64,000 bases of DNA from Pseudomonas sp. RIT-PI-r (GTDB lineage: Bacteria > Pseudomonadota > Gammaproteobacteria > Pseudomonadales > Pseudomonadaceae). The stretch's first letter is position 1; each line of letters begins with the position of its first letter. This document shows, one piece after another, positions 1 through 8,000 of this stretch. The DNA lies in assembly GCF_001297015.1 (NCBI RefSeq), contig NZ_LIGE01000042.1:48500-112499 (forward strand), in the 5' to 3' direction. A program made the translations under genes and the position numbers. The notes beneath the pieces are model-generated. The model had not been told where the DNA came from. It made no database searches and saw only the letters and a program-made list of their open reading frames with translations.

Positions 1-565
1 CCGCCATGTTGCCGCCGACGCTGTTGCCCGCTACCGCCAAGCGCTTGCCGTCGACACCGATGTCCTTGCCGTGCTCAGCCACCCATTTGGTCGCGGCGTA
101 AGCCTGATTGATCGCGGTCGGGTACTGCGCTTCCGGCGACGGCGTGTAATCGACGTACACCGCGACAGCGCCCGAGCCCACCACCAGATCACGAATCAAG
201 CGCTGATGCGTCGGATAATCACCGAGCACCCAGCCGCCACCGTGGAAGAACATGAACACCGGCAACTCGCCTTTGACCTTGGCCGGCCGCACCACTTTCA
301 GGTTGATGGTCTGGCCATCGACCTTGATCGCTTTGTCGCTGACTTCAACGCCGGACAAGTCCACCTTCACCGAAGCCTGCGCGCCGGTCAGTACCGCACG
401 GGCGTCTTTCGGGCTCAGTTGCTCCAGCGGGCCACCACCGCCAGCGGCGAGCGCATCGAGGAATGCCTGGGTGTTGTGTTCCACGCCAGGGCTGCCGGCG
501 GCAAAAGCGCTGCTGACGGAAAGGGCGAGGAGGGAAGCGGTGAGGGTTTTCTTGACGATGTTCAT
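1..565 (-). CDS. Alpha/beta hydrolase fold-3 protein, exported (C-terminus cut by window edge)
   Basis: This minus-strand reading frame starts at 565 and runs off the left edge, leaving about 188 N-terminal residues. An AAGGA ribosome site lies about 7 bases before the ATG. The first ~23 residues are a Sec signal peptide ending SSAFA. The remainder shows the hormone-sensitive-lipase type oxyanion motif FFHGGGW and the nucleophile elbow GNSVGG that carries the catalytic serine, so the product should be a periplasmic or secreted esterase/lipase; the Asp and His of the triad lie beyond the edge. It is divergent from the LysR gene at 725, which is a plausible regulator. Substrate cannot be told from sequence. 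Confidence 0.85.
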   Translation of the reverse strand, partial: MNIVKKTLTASLLALSVSSAFAAGSPGVEHNTQAFLDALAAGGGGPLEQLSPKDARAVLTGAQASVKVDLSGVEVSDKAIKVDGQTINLKVVRPAKVKGELPVFMFFHGGGWVLGDYPTHQRLIRDLVVGSGAVAVYVDYTPSPEAQYPTAINQAYAATKWVAEHGKDIGVDGKRLAVAGNSVGGNMA

Positions 566-724
566 GGTGGAAATCCTTTTGAATAATTTTGATTTTTTGC
601 CTGAGTTGCGGGCTGCTGTGGCGCTGGGCTTCAGGCCTCAGCAACACCGTGAGCACAGATTAATGAGCTGCTTGAAAGTGAAAAAGCGGCTATAAAGCGT
701 TTAACTGTCCACCAGAGAGTGACA

Positions 725-1624
725 ATGAACCCGTTCGAAGACATGCGTATTTTTTGCCAGGTCATGGACTCCGGCAGCTTTACCTCAGCGGCCGATCAAC
801 TGGGCCTGTCCAAGCAGTTCGTCAGCCGACGCTTGATGCAACTGGAAGAACGCCTTGGCGTGCGGTTGTTGAACCGCTCGACGCGGCGTCTGGACGTCAC
901 GCCACTGGGGCAGAGCTATTACGAATCGGCGCTGCGGCTGTTGGGCGAAGTCGAGCAAGTGGAGCAGGGCATCGCCGGGCAGACTGCCGAGCCGCGCGGA
1001 ACGATCCGCTTGAGTGCGCCGCTGTCGTTTGCCGTGGCGCATCTGGGTTGCCTGCTGCCGATGTTTTTGCAGCGCTATCGCGAGGTCACGGTGGAGGTCG
1101 ATCTTAGTGATCGGCCGGTGGATTTGCTCGGCGAGGGCTACGACTTGGCGTTGCGCATTGGCGTGCTCGAAGACTCGACGCTAATTGCTCGGCGCATCGC
1201 TTCGATCGAACGGGTGTACTGCGCCAGCCCGGCGTATCTGGCTGAACGTGGCACGCCCCTCGAGCCGGAAGACCTGCATAGCCATGACTGTTTGCCGTAC
1301 GGGCATAGTCGTTCGGTGCAGTGGCGCTTCAACGCGGGGCAGGGCAAGCCGTTGTTGGTCAATGTCACCGGACGCATGCGCGTGAACAACGGCGAGTTGC
1401 TCAGGGATGCGGCGGTGCAGGGGATGGGCATTACTTATCTGCCGACGTTCATTGTCGGCGCGGCGTTGAAAGACGGCCGGTTGGTGCCGGTGCTGGATGA
1501 TTTGCGCCCGGAACCGCTGACACTTTCAGCCGTTTACCCGCAACACCGCCAAGCCTCCAGACCGGTGCAGGCGTTGGTCGAGTTTTTGCGTGAACGCCTG
1601 AACGAGAGCCACGTCGCCCTCTGA
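725..1624 (+). CDS. LysR-family transcriptional regulator
   Basis: A 299-residue protein with an N-terminal winged helix-turn-helix (residues ~1-60, motif SFTSAADQLGLSKQFVSRRL) followed by a substrate-binding domain in which RGTIRLSAPLSF begins the effector fold; both length and layout are normal for LysR proteins of the CrgA/AaeR-like branch. I prefer the ATG at 725 (MNPFEDMRIF) over the GTG six bases earlier because family members begin with this segment. It is divergent from the exported hydrolase, with 159 bases between them, the usual arrangement for a LysR protein and its target. The effector is unknown. Confidence 0.9.
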   Translation: MNPFEDMRIFCQVMDSGSFTSAADQLGLSKQFVSRRLMQLEERLGVRLLNRSTRRLDVTPLGQSYYESALRLLGEVEQVEQGIAGQTAEPRGTIRLSAPLSFAVAHLGCLLPMFLQRYREVTVEVDLSDRPVDLLGEGYDLALRIGVLEDSTLIARRIASIERVYCASPAYLAERGTPLEPEDLHSHDCLPYGHSRSVQWRFNAGQGKPLLVNVTGRMRVNNGELLRDAAVQGMGITYLPTFIVGAALKDGRLVPVLDDLRPEPLTLSAVYPQHRQASRPVQALVEFLRERLNESHVAL

Positions 1625-1643
1625 GCCGTACGCAAATCAAAAC

Positions 1644-1732
1644 TGTAGGAGTGAGCCTGCTCGCGATAGCGTTTCGTCTGTCACAGTTTCAGTGTCTGAA
1701 TAACCGCTATCGCGAGCAGGCTCACTCCTACA
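1644..1732. repeat. REP inverted pair
   Basis: Two copies of the Pseudomonas REP core (TGTAGGAGTGAGCCTGCTCG and its complement) face each other around a ~36-base spacer. It follows the LysR stop and may act as a transcription or RNA-stability boundary. Confidence 0.9.
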
Positions 1733-1773
1733 ATTGATGGTGGTTGTTTGCGGAATCTGTGTACGCCACAAAA

Positions 1774-1868
1774 CCCTGTGGGAGCTGGCTTGCCAGCGAT
1801 GGCGGTGTGTCAGGCAATACAATTTTGTCTGACCCGGCCTCATCGCTGGCAAGCCAGCTCCCACAGGG
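1774..1868. repeat. REP inverted pair, second family
   Basis: An inverted pair of the CTGTGGGAGCTGGCTTGCCA type, directly after the previous REP pair but of a different REP family. The two pairs together fill the gap between the LysR gene and the Gly-rich protein gene. Confidence 0.9.
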
Positions 1869-1890
1869 GGTGTGGTGTTTTCAGGATGGA

Positions 1891-2367
1891 TCAGTTGGCG
1901 CGCTTGTCATCGCCCGGCTCGCCGCCGACATGTACGCCACGATCATCGCCGACTTCGCCTGCAGCATGCACGCCACGATCATCACCGACTTCGCCCGCGC
2001 GGTGGACCCCGTGGTCATCCCCCGCTTCGGCGTGCGTGCCGCTGCGACCGGATGAGCCGCTGTCGCCCGAGTGTCCCGAGCCGTGGTCGCTGCCGCTGTG
2101 GCCACTGTTCCCGCCGCCACCGCTGCCGCTATTACCGCCTCCTCCGTGACTGCCACCGCCACCGCTTCCGCTTCCACCATTTCCACCGCTGCCACCGCCA
2201 TTTCCCCCGTGACTGCCGCCACCGCCACCACCACTTCCTCCACCACCACTCCCGCCATCCTTGGCATAAGCACTGGAAACCCCGGACAAGCTATCCGGAA
2301 TCAGTATCGTAGACGCCGACAGAACTGCGCCGATGGCCATTGCGAGCACGAGCTTTTTAAGGTGCAT
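1891..2367 (-). CDS. Secreted Gly/Ser-rich protein with C-terminal 12-residue Asp/His repeats
   Basis: A 158-residue protein not assigned to a family. The ATG at 2367 (MHLKKLVLAM) follows a GGAG site and opens a clear signal peptide ending near AYA (residue ~35). Residues ~37-100 are almost only Gly and Ser with scattered His and Asn, and should be unfolded. The last ~44 residues are three full 12-residue units of the form GDDRGVHxAGEV plus a partial fourth, rich in Asp and His and therefore possibly metal-binding. It lies 74 bases after gspF in the same direction and is probably the last gene of the gspG-gspF transcript. Low complexity plus a Sec signal make it a candidate substrate of the CsgG-type pore encoded at 25.6 kb; this is inference. 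Confidence 0.75.
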   Translation of the reverse strand: MHLKKLVLAMAIGAVLSASTILIPDSLSGVSSAYAKDGGSGGGGSGGGGGGSHGGNGGGSGGNGGSGSGGGGSHGGGGNSGSGGGGNSGHSGSDHGSGHSGDSGSSGRSGTHAEAGDDHGVHRAGEVGDDRGVHAAGEVGDDRGVHVGGEPGDDKRAN

Positions 2368-2441
2368 ATCGTTCTCCGTCTTTGTGGTCTTGTTGGGAAC
2401 GTAAAAGTGCCTTGTTACAGGGCCCGGACCCGTTCCCGGAG

Positions 2442-3629
2442 TCAGTGAATACTCGAAGCCAGTTCGAAAATCGGGATGTACATCAGGATCACGATGACCC
2501 CGATCAGCAGGCCGATAAACGTCATCAACAGCGGTTCGAACAACTTCACGAACCACTCCAGCCAGCGGCTGATTTCCTCGTCATAGAAGTCGGCGCTGCG
2601 CTCCATCATCTGCCCGAGGTTGCCCGACTGTTCACCGGCGCGCAGCAGGCGCAGGGACACCGGCGTCACCAGGTGATTGAGTTCCAGCGCGGTAGACAAC
2701 GATTGCCCCTCGCGCACCCGCTCGCAGGCCTGGTCCAGGCGCACGCGTGAAGCCACGGTGAGCAAGCCACGCACCATGGCCATGGCGGTCACCAGTGGAA
2801 TCCCGCCTTGCAGCAGAATCCCCAGCGAACGATAAAACCGCGCCAGTTCATACATGAAAATCCGTTGATGCACCGCAGGCAGTTTCTCCACCAGCCGATC
2901 CAGCCCACGGCGAAACGCCGGTTGCTTTTGCAGCACGGCGAGGGCGATGACAATCGCTGCCAGCGCACCGAAAAACTCAGCCTGATGCGCATGCAGAAAC
3001 ATGCCGCTGCTCATCAACACCTGCGACAGCCACGGCAGGTTATTGCCCAAGCCTTCAAACACCAGGCTGAAGCGCGGCACCACATAACCCATCAAGAACA
3101 ACACCACGCCACCGCCGACCACCAGCAACAGCATCGGGTAGATCGAGGCGCTGATGATCTTCTGCCGCACCTCGTCCATGCGCTGGCGATAGCTGACGTA
3201 GCGCCCCAGCGCATCGCCGACCGCGCCGGTCTTTTCGCTGGACTGCACCAGCGCCACGTACAACGGCGGGAACACCGCCGACAACTGGCCCAGCGCCTGC
3301 GAAAACGATTTGCCCTCGTACAGCAGGCGTACCAGTTCGCTCAAGGTTTTGCGGGCGGCGGGGGCGGTTTCTTTTTCGGCGAGGCTTTCCAGCGCATCGA
3401 TCAACGGCAGGCCGGCATTGAGCAAAGTGGTCAGTTCCTGACTGAACAACACCAGGTTGAAGGTCTCGCGCTGGCGCAGTTTCAGCGAGCGCCAATGCTT
3501 GTCGGCGTGCGAGCTGAGCACGCGCAGACCCTGATCCTCGGCGATCCGCCGCGCTTCGCTGTCACCAGGCGCTTCGACGCTCAAGGACACCACGCCAGCC
3601 TTGCCGACCGCTTTCAAATGAAATCGCAT
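2442..3629 (-). CDS. gspF: Type II secretion system inner-membrane platform protein GspF
   Basis: A 395-residue polytopic protein with two T2SSF domains, each showing the helical hairpin and membrane segments typical of GspF/PilC (e.g. the hydrophobic stretch around MLLLVVGGGVVLFLMGYVV and the C-terminal LLIGVIVILMYIPIF). GspF is the platform that couples the cytoplasmic ATPase GspE to pseudopilus growth. The chosen ATG (MRFHLKAVG) lies 14 bases after the gspG stop and behind a GGAG site; an upstream GTG at 3647 would overlap gspG. Its ATPase partner is encoded 13 kb away on the other strand within the same locus. Confidence 0.92.
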   Translation of the reverse strand: MRFHLKAVGKAGVVSLSVEAPGDSEARRIAEDQGLRVLSSHADKHWRSLKLRQRETFNLVLFSQELTTLLNAGLPLIDALESLAEKETAPAARKTLSELVRLLYEGKSFSQALGQLSAVFPPLYVALVQSSEKTGAVGDALGRYVSYRQRMDEVRQKIISASIYPMLLLVVGGGVVLFLMGYVVPRFSLVFEGLGNNLPWLSQVLMSSGMFLHAHQAEFFGALAAIVIALAVLQKQPAFRRGLDRLVEKLPAVHQRIFMYELARFYRSLGILLQGGIPLVTAMAMVRGLLTVASRVRLDQACERVREGQSLSTALELNHLVTPVSLRLLRAGEQSGNLGQMMERSADFYDEEISRWLEWFVKLFEPLLMTFIGLLIGVIVILMYIPIFELASSIH

Positions 3630-3643
3630 GGGCCGCGCTCCGC

Positions 3644-4072
3644 TCACTGCCAGTTGGTCACTTCAGCGTTTTCGCCTTCGCCGCCGGGCTGGCCGTCCTT
3701 GCCCATCGACAGCAAGTCGTACTCGCTGTTTTCGCCGGGATAGCGGTAGGCGTAATTACGTCCCCACGGATCCTGCGGCAGCTTTTTCTGCAGGTACGGG
3801 CCGGTCCATTTCGCCTCGTCGCTCGGGGCGGTGACCAAGGCTTGCAAGCCCTGTTCGGTGGACGGGTAATGGCCGACTTCCAGTCGATAGATGTCCAGTG
3901 CCTTGCTCAGCCCTTCGATCTGCGCCTTGGCCACTTTCACTTCCGAGCGGCCGAGTTGGGCGAAGTATTTCGGCGCGACGATCCCGGCCAACAGGCCGAG
4001 CACCACCAGCACCACGAGCAATTCGAGCAGGGTAAAACCGCGTTGGCCACGCGGACGAAATTGCAGCTTCAT
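3644..4072 (-). CDS. gspG: Major pseudopilin GspG
   Basis: A 142-residue type II secretion major pseudopilin. The prepilin cleavage site is QRG^FTLLE (after Gly12) with the canonical Glu at mature position 5, followed by a ~20-residue hydrophobic helix. The C-terminal end carries the calcium-loop region typical of GspG (PWGRNYAYRYPGENSEYDLL then GKDGQPGGEG). A GGGAGG site precedes the ATG at 4072, so the longer reading frame from 4120 is not needed. It is first gene of a minus-strand unit gspG-gspF-Gly-rich protein, divergent from the lytic transglycosylase. A prepilin peptidase is required but is not encoded in the window. Confidence 0.94.
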   Translation of the reverse strand: MKLQFRPRGQRGFTLLELLVVLVVLGLLAGIVAPKYFAQLGRSEVKVAKAQIEGLSKALDIYRLEVGHYPSTEQGLQALVTAPSDEAKWTGPYLQKKLPQDPWGRNYAYRYPGENSEYDLLSMGKDGQPGGEGENAEVTNWQ

Positions 4073-4114
4073 GATGACCTCCCGTGAGTGGTAGCCGTGT
4101 CGCCAGAAGGGCTT

Positions 4115-4131
4115 ATGCAATTGCCATGCTC
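4115..4131 (-). promoter_or_regulatory. Weak sigma-54-like -24/-12 element for gspG
   Basis: Read on the minus strand, AGCATGGCAATTGCAT keeps a good -12 TTGCA and correct spacing but has AG instead of the almost invariant GG at -24. It would start a leader of about 30 bases for gspG. Possible but below the standard of the three plus-strand sites. Confidence 0.3.
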
Positions 4132-4190
4132 AGCCCCCACTGAAAATCACCTGATTGGCTGAAGCCCTTGTGAACCGGGCATCTCAAGAG

Positions 4191-4208
4191 TCGGCACAGT
4201 GCTTGCGT
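4191..4208 (+). promoter_or_regulatory. Sigma-54 promoter (-24 GG / -12 GC) for the lytic transglycosylase
   Basis: The sequence TCGGCACAGTGCTTGCGT has GG at 4193-4194 and GC at 4205-4206 with exactly ten bases between, matching TGGCAC-N5-TTGC. Predicted start is near 4218, giving a ~60-base leader before the ATG at 4279. Confidence 0.75.
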
Positions 4209-4229
4209 ATGGCTCAAACGTGATCGGCC

Positions 4230-4258
4230 ATTGGGGCATTTCCCCCAATTTATCGGGG
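4230..4258. promoter_or_regulatory. GGGG/CCCC inverted repeats, candidate activator site
   Basis: ATTGGGG (4230-4236) and CCCCAAT (4243-4249) are perfect 7-base arms with a 6-base spacer, and a further CCCC...GGGG pair overlaps to 4258. It lies downstream of the plus promoter at 4191 but about 110 bases upstream of the weak gspG promoter. Similar TTCCCC-type palindromes recur at 4900 and 16624. Confidence 0.45.
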
Positions 4259-4278
4259 TCGATCCGGGGAGGCCCGAC

Positions 4279-4887
4279 ATGAAATTCCTTGCCAGCGGAT
4301 TGCTCGGATGTGTGCTGCTCAGCGGCGCCGCGCAGGCCGATGTGTTCATCTCGGTGGACGCCAAGGGCAGCTATGTACTGTCCAACGTGCACCGGCCCGG
4401 ACGCACCTACGAACGGGTGATCCGCGAAGCTGAAGCCACTGTGGTCAGCCTCGATCAACAGCCGCAAATGATCGCCAACCAGCCCTACGCGGAACTGGTT
4501 TCGGCAGCCGCCAAAGTCAACCAGTTGCCTGAAGCATTGCTGCACGCGGTGATCAACGCCGAGTCCCATTACAACCCCGGTGCCACGTCGCCCAAAGGCG
4601 CCGGCGGGCTCATGCAATTGATGCCCGACACCGCACGGGAGTTGGGGGTGACCGACGTCTACGACCCCAAGGCCAACATCCAGGGCGGGGCCAAATACCT
4701 CAAGCGCCTGATGACCCTGTTCGACAACGACATCGCCCTCGCCGTAGCGGCTTACAACGCAGGTCCCGACGCGGTGCTCAGCCGTGGCCGGGTAATTCCG
4801 CCGTTCGCCGAAACCCAGCGTTATGTACCGAATGTGTTGCGTCAGTACCGGCGTTTGCAAGGGTTGGCGATGGACGCGCCGTTGTAA
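4279..4887 (+). CDS. Exported lytic transglycosylase (SLT domain)
   Basis: A 202-residue periplasmic murein-cleaving enzyme. The ATG at 4279 (MKFLASGLL) is preceded by GGGGAGG and opens a signal peptide ending AQA. The SLT fold follows from residue ~90: the catalytic Glu is in NAESHYNP, then GAGGLMQLMPDTARELGV and AVAAYNAGPDAV, the classic family 1 motifs. It sits between the divergent gspGF genes and the oxidase and has its own sigma-54 promoter, so its likely job is opening peptidoglycan for assembly of the trans-envelope secretion machines of this locus, the role such enzymes play beside many secretion systems. Confidence 0.92.
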   Translation: MKFLASGLLGCVLLSGAAQADVFISVDAKGSYVLSNVHRPGRTYERVIREAEATVVSLDQQPQMIANQPYAELVSAAAKVNQLPEALLHAVINAESHYNPGATSPKGAGGLMQLMPDTARELGVTDVYDPKANIQGGAKYLKRLMTLFDNDIALAVAAYNAGPDAVLSRGRVIPPFAETQRYVPNVLRQYRRLQGLAMDAPL

Positions 4888-4899
4888 CCCCAACCCGGT

Positions 4900-4967
4900 T
4901 TCCCCACTTTCGGGGCAAACCGGATAGACCCGAAAAGTGGGGAATAGGGGTGGGGAATATTCCCCGG
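4900..4967. promoter_or_regulatory. TTCCCC/GGGGAA palindrome cluster upstream of the oxidase
   Basis: Three elements occur here: TTCCCCACTTTCGGGGCA (4900-4917), its inverted relative ending AAAGTGGGGAA (4934-4944; the 11-base arms 4900-4910 and 4934-4944 are exact complements), and the perfect palindrome GGGGAATATTCCCC (4952-4965). They lie 50-115 bases before the sigma-54 promoter at 5015, the usual place for an enhancer-binding protein. Confidence 0.55.
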
Positions 4968-5014
4968 ATTCTCAAGTGGTCGCGGTAACTGACTGAACAT
5001 TAAAGCAATTTTTT

Positions 5015-5031
5015 GTGGCACGCGGATTGCT
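5015..5031 (+). promoter_or_regulatory. Sigma-54 promoter (-24/-12) for the multicopper oxidase
   Basis: TGTGGCACGCGGATTGCTC matches the consensus TGGCACG-N4-TTGC without a mismatch; GG is at 5017-5018 and GC at 5029-5030. Expected transcription start is ~5042, 45 bases before the ATG at 5087. Confidence 0.88.
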
Positions 5032-5086
5032 CCGAGGCATTTGTCGAGAAGTGTTCCCACGAGCACCCACTACGAGGTTCCTGATC

Positions 5087-8000
5087 ATGGCTGGCTTCCC
5101 TCACGCTCCGTCCCTGATTAACTGGCTGCTGATTCTGGCCTCGATGCTCAGCGTCGAGCTGGCCGGCGCGGCCGTGCGTTGCGAGCGCAACCTGGTGGCC
5201 AACGTTGTCGCCTTCGATCAACCGCTGATGTTCAACCGCCTCGGTGCGCAGAACATCAACGGCATGATGTTCGCCCTGCGTCGCGACGTGGTGGATGAGC
5301 ATGAGCAGTCGCTGGCTTACGGCGGCGCCGCGGTGCCGGGCAAAGTCTCGCTGCGCCCGGACAAGCGTCCACGGCCGCTGGTGCTGCGCGTGGCTGCCGG
5401 CGATTGCCTGACGATCAATCTGCAGAACCTGCTCGACTATCAGGCCAACCCGAACAAGCACTTTGAGAACGAGGGCGAAGAAGAGGGCGCGGAAAACGCC
5501 AACGGCGCCGAAGACTTCAAAGTCGATGAGCAGGTGGCGGATCGTCACGTCGGTTTCCAGGTCAACGGCCTGCAAGCGGTGAACAGCATCGATGACATTT
5601 CCTCGTTCACCGGGCGGAACGCCAATACGTTGGTGCCACCGGGCGCGAGTCGTTCTTACACCTTGTACGCCGAACGTGAAGGCGCGTTTGCCGTCAGCAG
5701 CCGTGGCGCGACGTTTGGCGGCGAGGGCGCGGCCGGCAACGTCGCCAATGGTCTGTTCGGCCAGGTCGTCGTGTTGCCCAAGGGCGGTCGCACCTATCGC
5801 AATACCCTCACCGAAGAAGAAATGCGCCTGGCCACCACCGGCCGTGCACCCACTGGCCAACCGATCGTTGATTACCAGGCGCGCTACCCGCAACGCGAAC
5901 CTTGGTTGCGCGAAGGCAAGGCCGGTACGCCGATCATCGGCATGGTCGATGGCAATGAAATCATCTCCAGCGAAAGCGATGCGATTGTCATGGGCAGCAA
6001 CGCCGACGGCAGTTTTCCGTCCAGCACCTATCCGCTGGAATCGGTGGGCAAACGCAACCCGGCGATCCCCAACCGCCTCGAAGCGTTCCGCGATTTTGCC
6101 TCGCAGTTCCAGGACGAAACCGCCGCCACCCAAGCGTTCCCCGCGTACTGGGCCGACCCGGTGATGGCCCATGTGCTGGAGCCGACCCGCGACTCGTTCA
6201 TGATCAACTATGGCTCCGGCGGCATGGGCGCCGAAGTGGTCGCCAACCGCTTGGGCGTGGGGCCGATGCACGATTGCCTGTCGTGCGCTTATGAAGAATT
6301 CTTCCTCAGCTCGCACACAGTCGGCGATGTGGCGATGCTGGTGGATGTGCCGGCTAACACCGGACTTGAAAACATCGGCCCCGGCCAGATACCGCGCGCC
6401 GATCAGATCGGCGTGAAAGCCACCATGGCCCTGTATCCGTCCGAGCCGTCGAACGTCAACCACAGCTACATCGGTGACTTCGTCAAATTCCGCAATACCC
6501 ACAACGGTCATGAGCAGCACATCTTCCACCTGCACGGCCATCAGTGGCTGTTCAACCCCAACGACGACAACTCCGATTACGTCGACGCCCAGGGCATCGG
6601 CCCGGGTGCCGGTTACACCTATGAAATCGCCAACGGTGGTTCGGGCAACCGCAACCGCGTGGCCGGCGATGCGATCTATCACTGCCATTTCTATCCGCAC
6701 TTCGCCCAAGGCATGTGGGCCATGTGGCGGGTGCACGATGTGTTCGAAGAAGGCACTCGACTCGACGTTTCGCAGCAAGGCGCCGACGGTTACCACAGCG
6801 AACCGTTTGCCTTGCGCAGCGGCAAACCGGCGGCCGGCGCGCGCGCCTTGCCTGACGGCGAAATCGTTGCCGGTACACCGATTCCGGCGATTGTGCCGCT
6901 GCCGGGCAAAGCCATGGCGCCAATGCCGGGCAAAGTCGTGGTGGTGCCGAAAATCGGCGAAACCCTGATCGCCGGCAATGACGACGATGACGAAGAAGAG
7001 GGCGACGACGACGGCGAACACCATGGCGGCAACGCCGGCGGTCAAGCCATCGGCTCGCCGGCGCTGGTTGGTCGCAGCGAAGCCAACCGCAACGCTGGCG
7101 GCAGCCTGAAAAACCCTGGCTATCCGTTCTGGATCGGCGGCATGGAAAGTTCGGTCGGCCAACGTCCGCCAACCCCGCCGCTGGACATGCTCGACGCCGC
7201 CACCGCGCAGTCTTTGAAGGCCAGCGGCAAAGCGCTGTGGGCCAACCTTGACCCGGCGCAGTCTGGCGGTTGGGATGGCGGCTTGCAGCGTCATGCACTC
7301 GACGGCGTCGCGGCCGGTGGCGAGGCGCACACCGTGACCACTTCGCTGGATTTCTCCAAGGAAGTCACCCGCGCCAAACCGATTTACCTGCCGGAAGAAG
7401 GCACCGAAGTCGAACAGGCGGCGATGGCTTTCCACGCGAAAAAAGATCACCCAAGTTATGCCTTGCTGCCCGGCAATCAAGTGGTCGCCAAAGCGTTCCG
7501 CACCAATGGCGCTTTGCCGATGGCGGGCGCGCCGTACTACGAACCGTGCATGGACGATCGGCAAAAACGCCTGACCGCCAGCGCTGGCAGCGGTGAGTTC
7601 GCCAGCGGTGAGCGCATCGACGGCATGTCCTTTGTTGGCGCCTCAAGCTTCACCGCCGACCGCCCACGGATCTACAAAGCCGCGAACATCCAGTTCGACG
7701 CGGTGTACAACAAGGTCGGTTATCACTTTCCGCAGGCGCGCATTCTGGCGCTGTGGGAAGACGCCTGGCCGGTGATCACCAAGCAGCGTCCACCAGAGCC
7801 GCTGGTGATGCGCATGAACACTTTCGATTGCGTGCAATACCAGCAAACCAACCTGGTGCCGGCCACCTATGAGATGGACGACTATCAGGTGCGCACGCCG
7901 ACCGATGTGATCGGCCAGCACATTCACCTGCCGAAGTGGGATCTGACCTCGGCGGACGGCTCGTCCAACGGCTGGAACTACGAGGACGGCGTGCTCTCGC

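Noticed and set aside
1891..2367. A canonical curlin CsgA
   Set aside because: The repeats lack the curlin Ser, Gln, Gly and Asn pattern; only low complexity and secretion are shared.
5000..7564. 854-residue open frame on the minus strand opposite the oxidase
   Set aside because: It mirrors the high-GC codon bias of the oxidase gene, has no ribosome site or recognisable domain, and its translation is Arg/His/Ala-rich.
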